Of a DNA stretch of 64,000 bases, positions 52,701-60,471 are shown piece by piece. A model generated the notes under the pieces. The model worked only from the letters and a program-made list of their open reading frames with translations, was not told the DNA's origin and ran no database searches. Position 1 is the first letter of the stretch, and each line of letters opens with the position of its first letter. The DNA comes from CALHVX01 sp051027215 (GTDB lineage: Bacteria > Pseudomonadota > Gammaproteobacteria > Pseudomonadales > Azotimanducaceae), in the NCBI GenBank assembly GCA_051027215.1, contig JBPCXR010000089.1, forward strand, positions 1-64,000, given 5' to 3'. Position numbers and translations under genes: made by a program.

Positions 52701-53260
52701 GTGTTTGGCTGTTTGGCTACGGTTCGCTGATTTGGCGGCCAGAGTTCAGCTATCTGGAAGCTAGGCCCGCGCGTCTACAGGGTTACGCGCGACGCTTCTG
52801 GCAAGGTTCCCACGATCACCGCGGCCTACCCGATGCACCTGGGCGCGTGGTGACACTGGTCGCAGACCCCGGTAGCCATTGCGAAGGCATGGCCTATCGA
52901 ATCGATGCCGATACAGCCGACTCGGTGTTGACCGCACTCGATTATCGCGAAAAGAATGGTTACCAACGGCTGCAGCTGTCATTGCGCTTACTCGATCGCC
53001 ACCAGCAAGAGGTCTCGGCTCTCGTCTACTTGGCCACTCCCGAAAATTTCGCTTTCCTTGGACCAGCGCCGACCGCCCAAATCGCTGGCCAGATTCACCG
53101 TAGCTGCGGCCCTAGCGGCCACAATCGTGACTACCTCTTTGACTTGGCTAGAGTGCTGCGCGATCTTTCGATCTGCGATCCACACGTGTTTGAGTTAGAA
53201 GCGGCCGTTCGCGCTCTAGACCATCAAGGAGAGCCTTTTGGACATCGCCTTCAGCCCTGA
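52697..53260 (+). CDS. Gamma-glutamylcyclotransferase (ChaC-like)
   Basis: A 187-residue ChaC-fold protein that degrades glutathione-type peptides to 5-oxoproline. The substrate loop is VWLFGYGSLIWRPEF, the catalytic Glu lies in LDYREKNGYQRL, and the late HRSCGPSGHNRDYLFDLA is typical of ChaC. GTG start overlapping the M20 stop. Its end overlaps the acyl-CoA dehydrogenase gene by 23 bases, so the genes are cotranscribed although the reactions differ. Confidence 0.92.
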   Translation: MSVWLFGYGSLIWRPEFSYLEARPARLQGYARRFWQGSHDHRGLPDAPGRVVTLVADPGSHCEGMAYRIDADTADSVLTALDYREKNGYQRLQLSLRLLDRHQQEVSALVYLATPENFAFLGPAPTAQIAGQIHRSCGPSGHNRDYLFDLARVLRDLSICDPHVFELEAAVRALDHQGEPFGHRLQP

Positions 53261-54440
53261 GCACGAAGCCTTTCGCGATCAGGTTAAAGCATTTTTAGAC
53301 AGCCATTTGACGGATGACCTACGTAGTGCCCAACGCTTTTGCCCGGGTATCTTTTTGGACTACGAGCACAACATCCAGTGGCACCGCATTCTCTACCGTC
53401 AAGGCTGGGTGGCACCTGCATGGCCGAAAGCGTTCGGGGGGACCGGCTGGGACCTAACCCAACGTTATATTTGGTCGACTGAAACTACCCTGGCGGGTGC
53501 TCCGAGCCTCGCCCCGATGGGGCTTGGCATGTGCGGGCCAATGCTCATCGGCTGCGGCAGCAAAGCGCAGCAAGAGCGCTACCTACCACGCATCCTCTCT
53601 GGCGAGGACTATTGGTGTCAGGGCTATAGCGAACCCGGCTCCGGCTCGGATCTGGCATCGTTGAGCCTCAAGGCCGTGACGGATGGCGACACCTTGATTC
53701 TAAACGGCACTAAAATCTGGACGACTCATGCCCACTATGCCAACCGCATGTTTGCACTGGTTCGCACCAACGACTCCGGCAAACCGCAACAGGGCATTAC
53801 CTTCGTGTTACTGGACATGGACACAGCGGGCATTCAGGTAGAGCCGATCCTATTCGCCTCCGGCACTCATGAAGTCAATCAGGTGTTCTTCGATAACGTC
53901 GTTGTTCCCAAGGCCAACATCGTCGGTGAGGAGCACCAGGGTTGGTCCGTGGCCAAATACCTGCTCGAGTTCGAGCGTGGCGGCGGTGGTGCTGCCGCCT
54001 ACAGAACGGGCTTAGCGAAAGTGCGGCACCTAGCTGCCGAAGCCCCGAGCGGCAGCGGCTCCAGCCTGCTGGAAGATACAGACTTCAAACGCAAACTCGA
54101 TGCCACGGATGTGCAACTGCAGGCTATCCAGTACAGCGAGTTTCGCATCATGGCAGCACTGTCCAGCGGTGAAAATCCGGGTCCAGAGTCATCCATGATG
54201 AAAAATCTGGGTGCCAACATGGGCCAAAGGCTGACCGAGCTCGCGGTGGAAGCCATCGATCATGCAGCCGCCGTGTATCAACCCAATGCCCGGCAAGTCG
54301 GCAGCAACACGCCAATCATCGGCCCGGAAAACGGCGCGAGCGTGTTTGCCCGCTACTTTAATCTACGAGCATCGTCTATTGCCGGCGGCACCAACGAGGT
54401 GCAAAAAAACATCATTGCCAAGTTAGTGCTTGGCCTCTAA
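53238..54440 (+). CDS. Acyl-CoA dehydrogenase
   Basis: A 400-residue flavoenzyme that oxidises acyl-CoA to 2-enoyl-CoA. It has the FAD/substrate motifs YWCQGYSEPGSGSDLASL, then IWTTHAHYANRM and the C-terminal SSIAGGTNEVQKNIIAK. The start is TTG at 53238, with AAGGAGAG 4-5 bases upstream, inside the end of the ChaC gene. The helix-G Glu typical of medium-chain enzymes is not evident, so it may belong to an acyl-CoA dehydrogenase group for branched or cyclic substrates. It is followed by an enoyl-CoA hydratase. Confidence 0.93.
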   Translation: MDIAFSPEHEAFRDQVKAFLDSHLTDDLRSAQRFCPGIFLDYEHNIQWHRILYRQGWVAPAWPKAFGGTGWDLTQRYIWSTETTLAGAPSLAPMGLGMCGPMLIGCGSKAQQERYLPRILSGEDYWCQGYSEPGSGSDLASLSLKAVTDGDTLILNGTKIWTTHAHYANRMFALVRTNDSGKPQQGITFVLLDMDTAGIQVEPILFASGTHEVNQVFFDNVVVPKANIVGEEHQGWSVAKYLLEFERGGGGAAAYRTGLAKVRHLAAEAPSGSGSSLLEDTDFKRKLDATDVQLQAIQYSEFRIMAALSSGENPGPESSMMKNLGANMGQRLTELAVEAIDHAAAVYQPNARQVGSNTPIIGPENGASVFARYFNLRASSIAGGTNEVQKNIIAKLVLGL

Positions 54441-54459
54441 ACATCTTCAGGAGACCAAC

Positions 54460-55197
54460 ATGGCATTAGTAGAACGACAGGACAACGACGGACTCTGCAC
54501 GCTTACGTTGAACCGCCCGGACGCGTTGAACGCCTTGTCACCCAGCTTGTTCGTTGAGCTACGCGGGCACTTGGACGATCTCGCAAGCCAGATCGATGAG
54601 ATTGGTTGTGTGATCCTCCGAGGTGCTGGCAAATCATTTTCTGCCGGCAACGATCTAAAGGCGATCTCCGCCGGTGAGCGCGCGCCCAGCCCTCACTTCC
54701 AGGCCGAAACCTTGGACGCCATGGAGGCGTTGCCACAACCGATCATTGTGGTCGTCCAGGGGCATTGCTATACCGGATCCTTAGAGCTCGCGATAGCCGG
54801 CGACCTGCTGGTTGCGGCTGAATCAGCAAAGTTCGCAGACACCCATGGCAAGTTTGGTATGTCCCCCACCTGGGGCATGAGCCAACGTTTGCCGAGGCGG
54901 GTTGGTTTGCTCACGGCCAAAGAACTGATGTACAGCGGACGGGTCGTCACTGGTGCCGAAGCCGCTCAGATTGGCTTAGCAAACCGTTGTGTTGCCGATG
55001 ATCAGCTCAATACCGTCGCTGAAGAGATGGCGCGTAGTTTTCTACAGAACAGCTGGTTCACTCTGCGAGCAGACAAAATGCTGGTCAATCGAGGGCTCAA
55101 CCACACCCTGGCTGACGGCCTCGCGTTCGAGCGCAATGAAAGCCCAGGCCGCGGTCCGGACATGGAACAGCGTCTCGCGGCCTTTAGTAAGAAGTAA
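54460..55197 (+). CDS. Enoyl-CoA hydratase/isomerase family protein
   Basis: A 245-residue crotonase-fold enzyme: MALVERQDNDGLCTLTLNRP, oxyanion strand GKSFSAGNDLKAIS, VQGHCYTGSLELAIAGDLLV, FGMSPTWGMSQRLPRRVG. The conserved GG pair that usually follows VxG in this fold is replaced (HCYTGSLE), which is unusual. I chose ATG 54460, 7 bases after CAGGAG, rather than the longer frame overlapping the dehydrogenase. The 3' end holds one arm of a long hairpin shared with the convergent ClpP-like gene. Confidence 0.87.
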   Translation: MALVERQDNDGLCTLTLNRPDALNALSPSLFVELRGHLDDLASQIDEIGCVILRGAGKSFSAGNDLKAISAGERAPSPHFQAETLDAMEALPQPIIVVVQGHCYTGSLELAIAGDLLVAAESAKFADTHGKFGMSPTWGMSQRLPRRVGLLTAKELMYSGRVVTGAEAAQIGLANRCVADDQLNTVAEEMARSFLQNSWFTLRADKMLVNRGLNHTLADGLAFERNESPGRGPDMEQRLAAFSKK

Positions 55198-55250
55198 TCG
55201 CCGCGCCAGGCGGCGGCAAATGCTCAATCGAGTGCGCTGGCGATTACTTC
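55191..55250. terminator. Long hairpin between convergent hydratase and ClpP-like genes
   Basis: GAAGTAATCGCC (55191-55202) is a perfect inverted copy of 55239-55250. Next to it, GCGC (55203-55206) pairs with GCGC (55234-55237) past one unpaired base, making a 16-pair stem with a loop of about 27 bases. Both arms include the stop codons of the two convergent genes, which therefore end in the same sequence. No T-run follows, but a bidirectional transcription-stop or mRNA 3'-end role is likely. Confidence 0.6.
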
Positions 55251-55885
55251 AAATCGTCAGCGCTGTTGATGATGCGACCGACAATGCCGTACTCGATCGA
55301 CTCTTCGGCGCTCATCCAGAAATCCCGACCGGTATCTTCGGCGACGCGCTCTAACGGCTGCCCTGTGCGATCCGCGATCACCTGGTTTAAACGCTCTCGA
55401 GTTTTCAAAATCTCGCGCGCATGAATTTCGATGTCAGTGGCGTCGCCACCGAAGCCTCCGGATGGCTGGTGAATTAGAAAGCGGGTGTTTGGCAGGCACA
55501 GACGGTTTTCGCGCTCTGGGGCCAAGTAAATGTGGTTAGCGATGCTGCCAACCCAGCCGGTACCCACAACCCGAACGACGGGTTTGATGAACTGAATCAG
55601 GTCATAAATCGTATCGCCGGATTCCACATGGCCACCGGGTGAGCTAATCCACAGAGTAATCGGGTCGTCTGACTCGTATGACAGCGCCAGCAGTTTTTCC
55701 GCCAGGCGTCGCACGACCTCATGATTCACCTCACCAAAAAGTGACAACGTGCGGTTCTTGAACATCGTGCTTTCAAGCATGTTGAACTGCTTGGCCGCAT
55801 CGGCAATCTCGCCCTCACCCTCGGAACGGCTGCGGGCTAATACTGTGGCGGGGTTGGCGTCGAACGAGACGGGGGCTCCGGACAT
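55244..55885 (-). CDS. ClpP-like serine protease paralogue
   Basis: A 213-residue member of the ClpP fold. The triad can be aligned by spacing: Ser114 (GWVGSIANH), His139 (RFLIHQPSGG) and Asp188 (TGRDFWMSA), with the same gaps as in housekeeping ClpP. The ClpP-typical DATDIEIHAREILK helix is intact. The Ser sits in GWVGSIA, where ClpP has GQAASMG, and the N-terminal hydrophobic-docking region is different. This is therefore a paralogue, perhaps working with a different unfoldase. ATG 55885 has AGGAG 5 bases upstream. Confidence 0.87.
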   Translation of the reverse strand: MSGAPVSFDANPATVLARSRSEGEGEIADAAKQFNMLESTMFKNRTLSLFGEVNHEVVRRLAEKLLALSYESDDPITLWISSPGGHVESGDTIYDLIQFIKPVVRVVGTGWVGSIANHIYLAPERENRLCLPNTRFLIHQPSGGFGGDATDIEIHAREILKTRERLNQVIADRTGQPLERVAEDTGRDFWMSAEESIEYGIVGRIINSADDLK

Positions 55886-55984
55886 GAAGGCTCCTAAACT
55901 GACAAATTGGCAAAACGCGTTGGGGTCGCGCATTCTAACCGCAATTGTAGCTTGGATAGGGGGTAGAAACGTGAAGGAGGTAGC

Positions 55985-56911
55985 ATGCCGCTAGCACCAG
56001 AATACGCAGCCATGTTCGCGCAGCTGGCCGAGGCACCTGGGCCTGCCATTTCTGAGATGACTCCTGGGGAGGCTCGGGAGATGTATCGAGCCATGCGCCC
56101 CCTCAACCCGGAGCTGCCCGTGGCCAACGTGGCAGAGCAAAGCTGCCCGGGCCCTCAGGGGAATACTATCCCGCTGCGGGTCTATACCCCATCTGGCAGC
56201 GGCCCCTTCGGTATTCTGGTCTACTACCATGGCGGCGGCTGGGTCATCGGTGATCTAGATTGCGCCGACGCCGTCTGTCGTGACATCTGCGAAACCGCCG
56301 GCTGCGTGGTGGTTTCGGTCGACTATCGGTTGGCGCCCGAGCATCCCTACCCGGCCGCCGTCGACGATTGCATTGCCGCAACTGCCTGGTGTGCCGACAA
56401 CGCAGCCCTGCTCGGCGGCAATGGCAAGCTCGCCGTCGGCGGTGAAAGCGCTGGTGGCAACTTGGCAGCAGTCGTGGCGCAGCACGCGCGAGACAAACAG
56501 GGACCCGACATAGATTTCCAACTCTTGCTCTATCCGGTGGTGGACGCTGACTTCAGCACTACTTCTTATCAGGACAACTGTGAGGGCTACTTGTTGGAGC
56601 GGGCCACCATGCACTGGTTCTGGGATCACTACTGCCCAGATCTACAGCAACGGGGCGAAGCCAAAGCCACACCGCTAAACGCTGCCGATCTGTCGAATCT
56701 GCCTGCGGCGCTAGTGCTGACTGCCGAGTTCGATCCTCTACGAGATGAAGGTAGTAGCTACGCCGATGCGCTGAACGCAGCGGGTAGCAAGGCCGAGTAC
56801 TGCTGCTACGAGGGCTTGGTTCATGACTTCTTTGCCACTGCGCAAATGTTTAAGGCATCGCGGCCTGGGCTGGAGCTAGCCTGCGAGCGGCTTAAAGCGC
56901 ACCTGAACTAG
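55985..56911 (+). CDS. Alpha/beta hydrolase, hormone-sensitive lipase family
   Basis: A 308-residue esterase of the HSL family (family IV): oxyanion motif YYHGGGWVIGDLD, then SVDYRLAPEHPYPAAVDD, nucleophile elbow VGGESAGGNLAA, acid FDPLRDEG and a late YEGLVHDFFATAQ with the His. No signal peptide. The ATG follows GAAGGAGG by 5-6 bases, a strong site. It is divergent from the ClpP-like gene, and its end overlaps the phosphoesterase gene by 20 bases. Substrate: short to medium acyl esters, by family. Confidence 0.93.
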   Translation: MPLAPEYAAMFAQLAEAPGPAISEMTPGEAREMYRAMRPLNPELPVANVAEQSCPGPQGNTIPLRVYTPSGSGPFGILVYYHGGGWVIGDLDCADAVCRDICETAGCVVVSVDYRLAPEHPYPAAVDDCIAATAWCADNAALLGGNGKLAVGGESAGGNLAAVVAQHARDKQGPDIDFQLLLYPVVDADFSTTSYQDNCEGYLLERATMHWFWDHYCPDLQQRGEAKATPLNAADLSNLPAALVLTAEFDPLRDEGSSYADALNAAGSKAEYCCYEGLVHDFFATAQMFKASRPGLELACERLKAHLN

Positions 56912-57728
56912 ACTGCTGGCGCGCCCGGTCGAGCACCAGCTCGTGGGTGTCGGTGATGGCGAAGCTCGCATCCTGTTCGCCAAAGTCCCAACGCACGACC
57001 ACCAATTTCGGTTTCGGCGTGGGCTGGAACTGCAGTTCGTTCACGGAGTTGGGCTGGGCCATGCGTAAGCGATCGGAGACCGCGGTACCGGCATGGATCA
57101 CCCAGGCCCGGCGTTGCAGTTGCGGATAGTTCACTTCTAACGGCAGCACGAAGGGCAGATGAATGTGTCCACCCAATACCGCATCCGCGCCCGCCGCAAC
57201 CCAAGCCGGCACTGCGTCCGCTGCACCATGCAGGAGCCGTTGCCGCTCCGAGTGGGCGGGCACCGCGACTGGTTGGTGCACAACCACTAGTCGCAATTGC
57301 TGTGCTGTTGCAGAGCGCAACAATGCACAGACTCGCTGCACCTGAGCGGCTGTCACTTCACCGTCTATCCTGCGGCTCGGGGTGCTGGTATCTACCCCGA
57401 TGACCAATACTGAATCGCTCTCGAAAACGGGTTCCAGCTCGCCTCCAAAAGTCTGTTGGTACAGCGCGTAAGGCCGCGTCACTCGAGCCAGCAGATTTAT
57501 GATGGGGAGATCGTGATTGCCCGGTATCAGTAACCGAGCCCGAGGGTTTAGCGCCTCTAGAAACGCGCCCGCACGCTTGAACTGGTAAGGCCACGCTCGC
57601 TGGGTCAGATCACCGGAGAGCACGACTAGATCTGGTTGCAGCTTTTTATGCAGCCCGAGCAGCGCGGCCACTACCTCTGGGCGCTCAGCGCCAAAGTGTG
57701 GATCAGACAGATGTAGCAAACGGGTCAT
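56892..57728 (-). CDS. Metallophosphoesterase (cAMP phosphodiesterase-like)
   Basis: A 278-residue calcineurin-type phosphoesterase. The metal motifs are HLSDPHFGAE (DxH), VLSGDLTQR (GD), LLIPGNHD (GNHD) and a late GGHIHLPF (GHxH). The pattern resembles CpdA/Icc-type phosphodiesterases that hydrolyse cyclic nucleotides, but that specificity is not certain. ATG 57728 (MTRLLHLSDPH) was preferred over a start 18 residues upstream without homology. Convergent with the esterase gene. Confidence 0.88.
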   Translation of the reverse strand: MTRLLHLSDPHFGAERPEVVAALLGLHKKLQPDLVVLSGDLTQRAWPYQFKRAGAFLEALNPRARLLIPGNHDLPIINLLARVTRPYALYQQTFGGELEPVFESDSVLVIGVDTSTPSRRIDGEVTAAQVQRVCALLRSATAQQLRLVVVHQPVAVPAHSERQRLLHGAADAVPAWVAAGADAVLGGHIHLPFVLPLEVNYPQLQRRAWVIHAGTAVSDRLRMAQPNSVNELQFQPTPKPKLVVVRWDFGEQDASFAITDTHELVLDRARQQSSSGAL

Positions 57729-57829
57729 GATAGTGTCGTTCGCATCGGTGCGCTTACCTGGCACAACACCGAGCAAGCACAACTCAACGCTTGAAGCCGA
57801 ATATCTCTAGCGAACCGATCGGCTAGGAT

Positions 57830-58249
57830 TTAATCAACTCGAGCCGCAGCGTAGCCAGACAACACGACCTCGTCAGCTTCGTTCTTAGTTTCTACTGCGA
57901 GGTTCACGACTTTTTGGCCGTCAACATCTTCAACGCTTTCCACCGTCGCTGTGGCATTGAGCGTATCGCCGGGCCAGACCTGCTTGGTAAAACGCACGCC
58001 ATACTTAGTTAGGCGTCCGTCGCCAACGTAGTTGGTCAACATGCGGCCGGTCATTCCCATGGTGAGCATTCCGTGGGCGAATACCGAAGGGTAGCCAGCA
58101 ACTTGAGTGGTGAAGACTTCGTCGGTGTGCAACGGGTTATAGTCTCCTGAAGAGCCCGCATATTGAACGATTTGAGTACGCTTCAAGTCCTCAACGATGC
58201 ATTCGCTGTAGGTGTCACCAACTTTTAGACTATTTGCAGAAAGTGCCAT
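57830..58249 (-). CDS. MaoC-like dehydratase, catalytic subunit type (HadB-like)
   Basis: A 139-residue single hot-dog protein with the hydratase signature YAGSSGDYNPLHTDEVF and HGMLTMGMTGRML. It should supply the catalytic Asp/His to a heterodimer with the FAS1-like protein encoded just upstream (9-base gap), converting enoyl-CoA to (R)-3-hydroxyacyl-CoA or the reverse. The pair is arranged like HadA/HadB of mycobacteria and related two-subunit hydratases. It ends the minus-strand series from the DUF2959 gene. Confidence 0.9.
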   Translation of the reverse strand: MALSANSLKVGDTYSECIVEDLKRTQIVQYAGSSGDYNPLHTDEVFTTQVAGYPSVFAHGMLTMGMTGRMLTNYVGDGRLTKYGVRFTKQVWPGDTLNATATVESVEDVDGQKVVNLAVETKNEADEVVLSGYAAARVD

Positions 58250-58258
58250 GCTGTTCTC

Positions 58259-58759
58259 CTACTGATCCACTGGGCGTTCGGTACGCACGCCAACGCCACG
58301 AGCGGTAATCGCAAGTTCACCGTTTTGGTCACGATACTCGGTCACAGTTTCTGAAAAAACCAATTTACCTGAACGCTTGCCTTCTTTTTCCCAGGTTTTG
58401 CCGGGTTTCACTTCTGCAGTCAACACATCACCAGGAGAGATATGACGGTGGTACTCGAAGTGTTGCTCGGCGTGGAGACCACCGCCGCCGCCACCGCCAC
58501 CGCCGCCCGATTTACCCTCGCGCTTGATCCCTGTGGCTTCTTTGCCACTACCAAACCAAGCCTGACCAACTTTGGGACGAAGAAAATAGTCGGGGTCAAA
58601 CTGAGCGCTCGACTGAGCAAAGGTTGGCGGGGCGATAACTTTGCCCGGCTCTGTTTTCGCCGCATGGTCAGCGTCTGCATAAATTGGATTGTCGTCCCCT
58701 ACCGAGCGCGCAAACATCAAGATGTGGCTCGCCTCCACCGGGAATTTGTCGATGGCCAT
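58259..58759 (-). CDS. FAS1-like dehydratase subunit with poly-Gly tract (HadA-like)
   Basis: A 166-residue hot-dog protein of the MaoC N-terminal/FAS1-dehydratase type, lacking the catalytic signature: HILMFARSVGDDNPIYADAD, then HAEQHFEYHRHISPGDVLTAE. Ten consecutive Gly residues (about 85-94) sit before the central hot-dog helix. It should be the structural, acyl-chain-holding partner of the downstream MaoC protein. The Gly run is encoded by GCC-type repeats on the plus strand, which could slip during replication. Confidence 0.88.
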   Translation of the reverse strand: MAIDKFPVEASHILMFARSVGDDNPIYADADHAAKTEPGKVIAPPTFAQSSAQFDPDYFLRPKVGQAWFGSGKEATGIKREGKSGGGGGGGGGGLHAEQHFEYHRHISPGDVLTAEVKPGKTWEKEGKRSGKLVFSETVTEYRDQNGELAITARGVGVRTERPVDQ

Positions 58760-58877
58760 GGTGTCCCCCTAGTTTTTGAATTCAGTTGGTCAGTTCTTCG
58801 CCTACCGCAGCGCAGACACCGGCGGCCAAAGAACTGCCGAGTATCAGCGATGGCTCCCTTGCGTTCAACAGGATGGC

Positions 58878-59660
58878 TTAGCGGCCCTTAAACTCTGGCG
58901 GGCGCTTGTCGAGGAACGCGGTAATGCCTTCGATTTTGTCTTCGGTTTGTACCAACGCCCCTTGGGCGTACTTTTCGAAGGCTAAAGCGCCGGCCAGGCT
59001 GGCTTCCATGCCGAAATGCACCATGGCCTTCATGGTTCTTGGTACAAAGGGCGCGAAGCTGGCCAAGTGTTCCGCCATTCGTGTAGCTTCTGCGAGCAGC
59101 TCGTCCTGGGCGACTATGCGAGTTACCAAACCCATGCGCAGCGCTTGCTCTGCATCCATGGGCTCTCCCATGAGCAGCATTTCCATGCCCCAGCCACGAC
59201 CGACGATGCGTGGCAAGCGTGCGGTCGCACCGCCGCCGGGGATGATGCCGAGCTTGCCTTCGGGCGTGGCAAAGCGAGCCTTCGGTGTGCATATGCGTAA
59301 ATCACAGCCGAGGGCGACTTCCAGCCCCCCGCCCATACAGATGCCGTTGATCGCCGCAATCGTAGGTTTGGGTGTGCGCTCCAACTGATCTGCCAAGCCC
59401 TGCACGATTGGCTCTAGCGCTTTTTGCAAATCCCGGTGCAACACCTCCGACAGGTCAGATCCGGAAGCAAAGGCGCGATCTCCAGCACCTGTAATCGTGA
59501 TGACGCGAATCGCTTCATCTTCTGCAGCCACAGCTACGCTGTGACGCAGTTCATCCAGAGTCGCCAAAGAAATGGCGTTGTGCTTGTCAGCACGATTGAT
59601 GGTGATCAGCGCCATCGGGCCCTGGACATCGTAGAGGATGTGTTCGTACGCCACGCTCAT
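58878..59660 (-). CDS. Enoyl-CoA hydratase
   Basis: A 260-residue crotonase-fold enzyme with the family pattern intact: ALITINRADKHNAISLATLD, DRAFASGSDLSE, AINGICMGGGLEVALGCDLR, and GKLGIIPGGGATARLPRIVG. It has Glu in both typical positions (GGLEVA and the PEGKLG region), so true hydratase activity is plausible. It lies between the DUF2959 gene (10-base gap upstream) and the MaoC pair (118-base gap downstream). It probably works in fatty acid breakdown. Confidence 0.92.
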   Translation of the reverse strand: MSVAYEHILYDVQGPMALITINRADKHNAISLATLDELRHSVAVAAEDEAIRVITITGAGDRAFASGSDLSEVLHRDLQKALEPIVQGLADQLERTPKPTIAAINGICMGGGLEVALGCDLRICTPKARFATPEGKLGIIPGGGATARLPRIVGRGWGMEMLLMGEPMDAEQALRMGLVTRIVAQDELLAEATRMAEHLASFAPFVPRTMKAMVHFGMEASLAGALAFEKYAQGALVQTEDKIEGITAFLDKRPPEFKGR

Positions 59661-59670
59661 TTTCCTGCTC

Positions 59671-60342
59671 TTAGCCTTCGATCAGTTCCATTTCGCGGAT
59701 AAACTCCTGAGATTCTGCGATGGATGCTTCCATTTCCCTAATCAGCGTGCCCACATTCGCCTCGATGGAGTTCAGCTCAGTCTTCAGCGAAGCGATAGCC
59801 TGGGCATTCAAGTTGTGCTTGAGAAACAACACATTATCGCGAAAGGCGGTAAGCACCGGATCCATTCGTGATTCCGCCCTGCGCATGGCGCGGATCAGAT
59901 CGGCGTATTTCGCCTCGGAAGCTTTGAGCTGCCGAGCACTGGCACTGCGCAAGTTCGTATTACTGATTTGGTCGAGTTCTTTACGCCACTCGCTGAACAG
60001 ATCGTCGGATACGTCTTCTACTTCGTCGATGCGTTCGCTGACTTCTTCTGCGCGCTCCTCGGCATCTTCGAATGAGTCATTGAGCTTCTCGTAGGTGTCC
60101 TTTAGTTCGCTGGGACCCACATTGACCACGCTGCTGAAGTGCTCGAGCGCGGTCGCGAACTCCTCTTTGGCTTCTTCTTGTGCCTCCTGGGCATCCTCCA
60201 CCCGATCCACCAGCAGGTCGCGCTTGTATACGCCGACCTTTTCCCAAGCGCTGTAGTAGGTGCTCTCACAACCGGCTACCAGACCAATCAGCGCCAACAG
60301 CGCAACGCAGCGACTGCGCAGGGAAAGGTGTCGAATCGTCAT
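59671..60342 (-). CDS. DUF2959 coiled-coil lipoprotein
   Basis: A 223-residue lipoprotein (lipobox LVAGC, Cys25) of the DUF2959 family. It is almost wholly helical and charged, with predicted coiled coil from about residue 45 to 215 (AQEEAKEEFATALEHF, EERAEEVSERIDEVED). It begins YYSAWEKVGVYKRDLL after the Cys. The family is common in gammaproteobacteria with unknown function; a periplasmic scaffold is plausible. It leads the hydratase operon. Confidence 0.9.
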   Translation of the reverse strand: MTIRHLSLRSRCVALLALIGLVAGCESTYYSAWEKVGVYKRDLLVDRVEDAQEAQEEAKEEFATALEHFSSVVNVGPSELKDTYEKLNDSFEDAEERAEEVSERIDEVEDVSDDLFSEWRKELDQISNTNLRSASARQLKASEAKYADLIRAMRRAESRMDPVLTAFRDNVLFLKHNLNAQAIASLKTELNSIEANVGTLIREMEASIAESQEFIREMELIEG

Positions 60343-60397
60343 CAGTAATCTAGCTCCAGTCGTTGGCGCGCGCTCGCATGCACACGAAAAGTCAGCA

Positions 60398-60424
60398 ATA
60401 AAAAGCCGCCGGTATACCGGCGGC
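60398..60424 (-). terminator. Rho-independent terminator of the OmpA-family gene
   Basis: A perfect palindrome GCCGCCGGTATACCGGCGGC (60405-60424) forms a nine- to ten-pair stem. On the minus strand it is followed by TTTTTATT. It lies 48 bases after the stop of the OmpA-family gene in the direction of transcription and before the DUF2959 gene. Confidence 0.92.
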
Positions 60425-60471
60425 CCATTATCGCAACTCAGGGCTGCAGATGCAGCCCTGCTATCCCAACG

